A stretch of DNA of 64,000 bases from Betaproteobacteria bacterium (lineage in GTDB: Bacteria; Pseudomonadota; Gammaproteobacteria; Burkholderiales; UBA6910), in the NCBI GenBank assembly GCA_016183615.1, contig JACPEG010000041.1, positions 1 to 64,000 on the forward strand, in the 5' to 3' direction. The notes under the pieces are model-generated. The model saw only the letters and a program-made list of their open reading frames with translations, did no database searches and was not told the DNA's origin. Positions 60,402 to 64,000 of the stretch are shown piece after piece. The position numbers and the translations under genes were made by a program. Numbering within the stretch: the stretch's first letter is position 1; the number at the start of each line of letters is the position of its first letter.

Positions 60402-61361
60402 ATGAAAGCTGCCATGCGGTCGATAATAATCCTGGCCCTCGCGCTCCTCGCGGCCACAGGCTGCGCCAATCTTCAGCCGGCTCAGCCGCCCCAGCATCGA
60501 TTCGACCACGCCCACGATTTCGGCGCCACCGCGATTGCGTTCAGCCCGGACGGAAAGACACTGGCGAGCGGCGGCCTGCGGGGGGAACTGGCCCTGTGGC
60601 AGGTGTCGCCACCAAACCCGATCGCCCGGTTTCCCGCCCACGATGACAGCGTGCGGGCCCTGTCCTTTGGGACGCAAACGCTCCTGGTGAGTTCCGGTGA
60701 CGACGGAAAACTCCTGGTATGGGACACGCAAACCCGGTCCCGGGTGGCAGAACGCCAATCCACCGCCGTCGCCGGGATGGTGTTTGCGGCCGACGAAATC
60801 ATCACCGGACATCGCGACGGAGCGCTGCGGGTCTGGCGCTTCCCCGATCTCGCGCCGCTGCGCGAGACGCGCATCGGCGACGGAATCATCGCGCTGGCGC
60901 ATCACGGGGCGATGGTTGCGTTCGCCACCGACTCCGGCCGCGTCGTGCTCTACAGCTCGGCCCTGGAACCGCAGCGGGAACTTCAGGCGGACGGACCCGC
61001 CGCCCACGATCTGAAATTCAGCCCGGACGGCTCGCTGCTGGTCGCGGGCGGGTGGTTCAAGATGCTGCTGTGGGACGTCGCCACCGGGCAGCGGCGGTCG
61101 CTACCGGCCGAACACGACGGGCTCCTCACCTCGGTCGATTTCAGCCCCGACGGCCGCCGCCTGGCGAGCATCGGCCGTCATACGGATTCGGCCGTCCGGC
61201 TGTGGGATTCGCGCCAGCTGCGAGTGGAGCGGCGCTACCAGGCCCACGACCTGTGCGGGGCCATGATCCGCTTCAGCCCCGACGGCCGCCACATGGCCTC
61301 CGCCTCGGACGACGAGAGCGTGCGGCTCTACGACCTCTCCCTGCCCTACGAGCCGCGATAG
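60402..61361 (+). CDS. WD40-repeat lipoprotein
   Basis: The product has 319 residues. The signal peptide ends with the lipobox-like AATGC (residues 18-22), so it is likely membrane-anchored. It has six or so WD40-type blades, recognisable as FSPDGKTLASGG...LALWQV, VRALSF, LLVSSGDDGKLLVWD, LKFSPDGSLLVAGG..MLLWD, VDFSPDGRRLASIG..VRLWD and IRFSPDGRHMASASDDESVRLYD. WD40 propellers are protein-interaction platforms. The role is unknown. It is upstream of proS in the same direction. Confidence 0.85.
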   Translation: MKAAMRSIIILALALLAATGCANLQPAQPPQHRFDHAHDFGATAIAFSPDGKTLASGGLRGELALWQVSPPNPIARFPAHDDSVRALSFGTQTLLVSSGDDGKLLVWDTQTRSRVAERQSTAVAGMVFAADEIITGHRDGALRVWRFPDLAPLRETRIGDGIIALAHHGAMVAFATDSGRVVLYSSALEPQRELQADGPAAHDLKFSPDGSLLVAGGWFKMLLWDVATGQRRSLPAEHDGLLTSVDFSPDGRRLASIGRHTDSAVRLWDSRQLRVERRYQAHDLCGAMIRFSPDGRHMASASDDESVRLYDLSLPYEPR

Positions 61362-61418
61362 GCCGGGGCGGCGTTTACCGGTAGAATTTGCGCTTTTCCG
61401 CGGCGACGGAGCAGGATC

Positions 61419-63134
61419 ATGCGCGTCACACAGTTCTTTCTGTCCACCCTCAAGGAAGCCCCGGCCGAGGCCGAGCTCATCAGCCATAAGCTGATGCTCC
61501 GCGCCGGGCTCATCCGCCGGCTCGGAAGCGGTCTCTACACCTGGATGCCACTGGGCTTGAGGGTCCTGCGCAAGGTGGAGAGCATCGTGCGGGAGGAGAT
61601 GGACCGGAGCGGCGCCATCGAACTCCTGATGCCGGCGGTGCAGCCCGCGGAACTGTGGCAGGAATCGCACCGCTGGGAGGAGTTCGGGCCCCAGATGCTC
61701 AAGATCAAGGACCGCCATCAGCGCGACTTCTGCTTCGGCCCCACCCACGAGGAAGTCATTACCGACATCGTGCGCCGGGAGATCAAGAGCTACCGCCAGC
61801 TGCCCGTCAACTTCTACCAGATCCAGACCAAGTTCCGCGACGAGATCCGGCCGCGGTTCGGGGTAATGCGGGCGCGCGAGTTCGTGATGAAGGACGCCTA
61901 CTCGTTCCACGTGGACAGGGCGAGCCTGGAGGACGGTTACCGCCAGATGCACGATGCCTACAGCCGAATCTTCAGCCGGCTCGGCCTCAGGTTCCGGGTG
62001 GTGGCCGCCGACACCGGGGCCATCGGCGGCACCGGCTCGCACGAGTTCCATGTGCTGGCGGATTCGGGCGAGGACGCTATCGCCTTCTGTCCCGATTCCG
62101 ATTATGCCGCCAACATTGAGCTTGCCGAGGCGGTTGCTTCCGCGGCACCGCGCGCGGCCCCGTCCCAGGGTCTGGAGAAAATAGCCACTCCCGGCCAGCA
62201 CACCATCGAGGAAGTGAGCGCGTTCCTCAAGATCCCGGCGCACCGGATTTTGAAGACCCTGATGGTGGTGACCGGCGACCAGCGCGAATACCTGCTCCTG
62301 CTGCGCGGCGACCACAGCCTGAACGAGGTGAAGACCGGCAAGCTGTTCACGCTGAACCAGGGCTTCCGCTTCGCCTCGGACGCGGAGATCCGCGCCCGCA
62401 TGGATGCCGGTCCCGGCTCCCTCGGGCCGGTGGGCGCACAGATTCCGGTCATCGCTGACCGCGGCGTCGCGGCAATGAGCGATTTCGTCTGCGGCGCCAA
62501 CCAGGACGGCTTTCACCTGACGGGGGTCAACTTCGGCCGCGATCTCCCCGAGCCGGTGCAGGTGGCGGACCTGCGCAACGTGGTGGCGGGCGATCCCAGC
62601 CCGGACGGCAAGGGCAGGCTGGAAATCTGCCGCGGCATCGAGGTGGGCCACATCTTCCAGCTCGGTTCGAAATATTCCACGGCCCTCAATGCCACGTTCC
62701 TGGACGAAGCCGGGCAGAACCGCATCATGGAAATGGGCTGCTACGGAATCGGCGTATCGCGGATCGTCGCCGCCGCCATCGAGCAGAATTTCGACGAGCG
62801 CGGCATCATTTTCCCCTTGCCGATGGCGCCGTTTCAGCTGTCGATGGTCGCGATCGGTTACCGGAAAAGCCAGACGGTCCGGAACGCGGCGGACAATCTT
62901 TACCGCGAGCTCTCCGAGGCCGGCGTCGAGGTGCTGCTGGACGACCGGGACGAGCGTCCCGGCGTCATGTTCGCCGACATGGAACTGATCGGCGTGCCCC
63001 ACCGCATCGTGCTCGGCGAGCGCGGGCTGAAGACCGGCAACGTCGAATATCAGGGCCGGCGCGACGCCCAGGCGCGGCAGGTGCCCTTGCAAGGCGCCGT
63101 CGAATCCATAAAATCGCTGCTATGGGGAAGCTGA
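61419..63134 (+). CDS. proS: Prolyl-tRNA synthetase
   Basis: The 571-residue class II synthetase has motif 1 ([21 protein letters not shown]), motif 2 ([38 protein letters not shown]) and motif 3 ([18 protein letters not shown]). Between motifs 2 and 3 is the YbaK-like editing domain (about 220-380), which clears Ala-tRNA(Pro); YbaK in this window clears Cys-tRNA(Pro). The C-terminal anticodon domain ends in LLWGS. Confidence 0.97.
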   Translation: MRVTQFFLSTLKEAPAEAELISHKLMLRAGLIRRLGSGLYTWMPLGLRVLRKVESIVREEMDRSGAIELLMPAVQPAELWQESHRWEEFGPQMLKIKDRHQRDFCFGPTHEEVITDIVRREIKSYRQLPVNFYQIQTKFRDEIRPRFGVMRAREFVMKDAYSFHVDRASLEDGYRQMHDAYSRIFSRLGLRFRVVAADTGAIGGTGSHEFHVLADSGEDAIAFCPDSDYAANIELAEAVASAAPRAAPSQGLEKIATPGQHTIEEVSAFLKIPAHRILKTLMVVTGDQREYLLLLRGDHSLNEVKTGKLFTLNQGFRFASDAEIRARMDAGPGSLGPVGAQIPVIADRGVAAMSDFVCGANQDGFHLTGVNFGRDLPEPVQVADLRNVVAGDPSPDGKGRLEICRGIEVGHIFQLGSKYSTALNATFLDEAGQNRIMEMGCYGIGVSRIVAAAIEQNFDERGIIFPLPMAPFQLSMVAIGYRKSQTVRNAADNLYRELSEAGVEVLLDDRDERPGVMFADMELIGVPHRIVLGERGLKTGNVEYQGRRDAQARQVPLQGAVESIKSLLWGS

Positions 63135-63772
63135 CCGTCGCCCGTCGGGCCCGCTGCGGTCCCGTCCGCGCGCTGCTCGCGGCGGCGCTGCTGGCCTGGT
63201 CGCCCGTCCTGCTCGCCGGCGCCCAGGTCTACGAGCCTCTCGCCGACAGCGTGCAGGCAGCCCTGTCCCGCGCCATCAGCGACAAGCCTCCGGGCAGATC
63301 CTCGTTTCCCGACTCCGGCGAAGCCGCCCAATGGCTCAATGCCATGGCCCGGCGCCTGGAGAAGAAGATCCCCGACCGCGCAACGCGCCTCGATTTCCTC
63401 AGGACCGTGCATTACGAGGCCACCCGCGCGGGGCTCGATCCGCAACTGGTGCTGGGTCTGATCCAGGTGGAGAGCGGATTCAAGAAATACGCGGTGTCCC
63501 GGGCCGGCGCCCGCGGCTACATGCAGGTGATGCCGTTCTGGGTGAAGCTGATCGGCGCGCAGAATCACAACCTGTTTCACCTGCGCACCAATCTGCGCTA
63601 CGGTTGCGTGATCTTGCGCCACTATCTGGATATCGAGAAGGGCGACCTGTTCCGGGCTCTCGGGCGCTACAACGGGAGCCTGGGTCAGGCGGAGTACCCG
63701 AACATGGTGGTGGCGGCCTGGCGCAACGCCTGGGCCTATCCCGCCCGCCCGGCCGACGCCCGCGCCGGGTAA
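63122..63772 (+). CDS. Periplasmic lytic transglycosylase (SLT domain)
   Basis: The product has 216 residues with a signal peptide (about 1-33, ending LLAGA). The SLT domain includes [36 protein letters not shown], with the catalytic Glu in QVES, and ends with [17 protein letters not shown]. It overlaps the end of proS by 13 bases, so translation is probably coupled, an arrangement known in betaproteobacteria. It cleaves peptidoglycan in the periplasm. Confidence 0.92.
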   Translation: MGKLTVARRARCGPVRALLAAALLAWSPVLLAGAQVYEPLADSVQAALSRAISDKPPGRSSFPDSGEAAQWLNAMARRLEKKIPDRATRLDFLRTVHYEATRAGLDPQLVLGLIQVESGFKKYAVSRAGARGYMQVMPFWVKLIGAQNHNLFHLRTNLRYGCVILRHYLDIEKGDLFRALGRYNGSLGQAEYPNMVVAAWRNAWAYPARPADARAG

Positions 63773-63788
63773 TCTCGCGCTATCTCCC

Positions 63789-64000
63789 CTATCTCCCGGT
63801 ACGCAGACTCCCGGGCACATTTGCGGCCTCCGGCCGCGACCCCGCGTTGCAGGACTTCGCCTGGCGGATGAACCGCTCCACGCTCTGCCGCGTCAGCGCG
63901 CCGACGCGGTAGGTTGCAAGCTTCCCGCAGGGATCGTACAGATAGGTGGTGGGCAACCCCCGCACCACGCCGATCTGGGACGCGATCTTCGGGTCCCCGA
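63789..64000 (-). CDS. TlpA/DsbE-like thioredoxin-fold protein, C-terminal part
   Basis: The window ends inside this gene; the last 69 codons are present. DPKIASQIGVVRGLPTTYLYDPCGKLATYRVGALT shows the cis-Pro turn (GLPTTYL) and the last strands of a TlpA/ResA-type thioredoxin domain. The redox CxxC and the signal region are outside the window. The tail after the fold (about 30 residues) is low-complexity. It is convergent with the transglycosylase gene. Confidence 0.82.
   Translation of the reverse strand, partial: GDPKIASQIGVVRGLPTTYLYDPCGKLATYRVGALTRQSVERFIRQAKSCNAGSRPEAANVPGSLRTGR

Noticed and set aside
61101-63092. A 663-codon minus-strand frame opposite proS
   Set aside because: No motifs; composition of an antisense frame; ProRS motifs 1-3 are intact on the plus strand.

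Overview
The window is high-GC chromosomal DNA that reads as a betaproteobacterium. Supporting evidence: the rplU-rpmA-obgE-proB block with a divergent ispB, pilS/pilR beside a PP0621-like protein, ribosomal protein bTHX, a CobD/CbiB-family membrane protein, two full-length MaeB proteins, and class Ia nrdAB behind NrdR boxes. The order cannot be fixed from this window. Gene density is high. Apart from repeats and small toxin-antitoxin and enoyl-CoA hydratase remnants at the left edge, there is no sign of a phage, insertion sequence, CRISPR array or genomic island.

Layout. 1-1000: the tail of a MoaD/ThiS-type sulfur carrier, an enoyl-CoA hydratase remnant, and hicB with a frameshifted hicA. 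1-16.6 kb: glycogen phosphorylase, oligoribonuclease, an M48 protease, a small cytochrome c, pterin dehydratase-rsgA, bTHX, greB, two YbaK-type deacylases, patatin, aldehyde dehydrogenase, a CoA Nudix hydrolase and proline iminopeptidase. 16.6-23.8 kb: exported truncated haemoglobin, a methyltransferase, an ECF sigma/anti-sigma pair with a likely autoregulated promoter, the lldEFG lactate operon, LysR and an SDR. 23.9-34.3 kb: fumC, two tandem MaeB genes, an FAH-family hydrolase, an ACT protein, a ParA-like ATPase coupled to a DUF924 gene that seems to start at CTG, and an Slp-like protein. 34.3-41.7 kb: a membrane lytic transglycosylase behind a strong promoter and a roughly 200-nt structured leader, an EF-G paralogue, glpD, KTSC/DUF599, DUF302 and a SlyD-like FKBP. 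41.8-47.5 kb: a histone-H1-like protein, DUF2442, nrdB, a 38-codon ORF, nrdA and ampD. 47.5-55 kb: pilR-pilS, tRNA-Pro(CGG), ispB, rplU-rpmA, obgE and proB. 55-64 kb: CNP1-like and DUF3501 genes, a heterodisulfide-reductase-like Fe-S protein, rubrerythrin, a CBS protein, a zinc-ligand-less metallo-beta-lactamase-fold protein, rppH, a WD40 lipoprotein, proS, a second transglycosylase and the end of a TlpA-like thioredoxin.

Functional themes are central carbon and C4-acid metabolism (fumC, two maeB, lldEFG, glpD, glgP), nucleotide and RNA housekeeping (nrdAB, orn, rppH, rsgA, obgE), peptidoglycan turnover and recycling (two transglycosylases, ampD), type IV pilus control, and peroxide defence (rubrerythrin with a dedicated Fe-S partner).

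The least ordinary signals are: (i) a 38-codon ORF between nrdA and nrdB whose end repeats the redox-active NrdA tail; (ii) several intergenic elements built from phased heptamers facing their reverse complements across a short core; (iii) a structured leader RNA before a lytic transglycosylase; (iv) a rubrerythrin cluster with a palindromic operator inside its promoter; (v) a cytochrome with a CX3CH haem site; (vi) a metallo-beta-lactamase-fold protein without its metal ligands.
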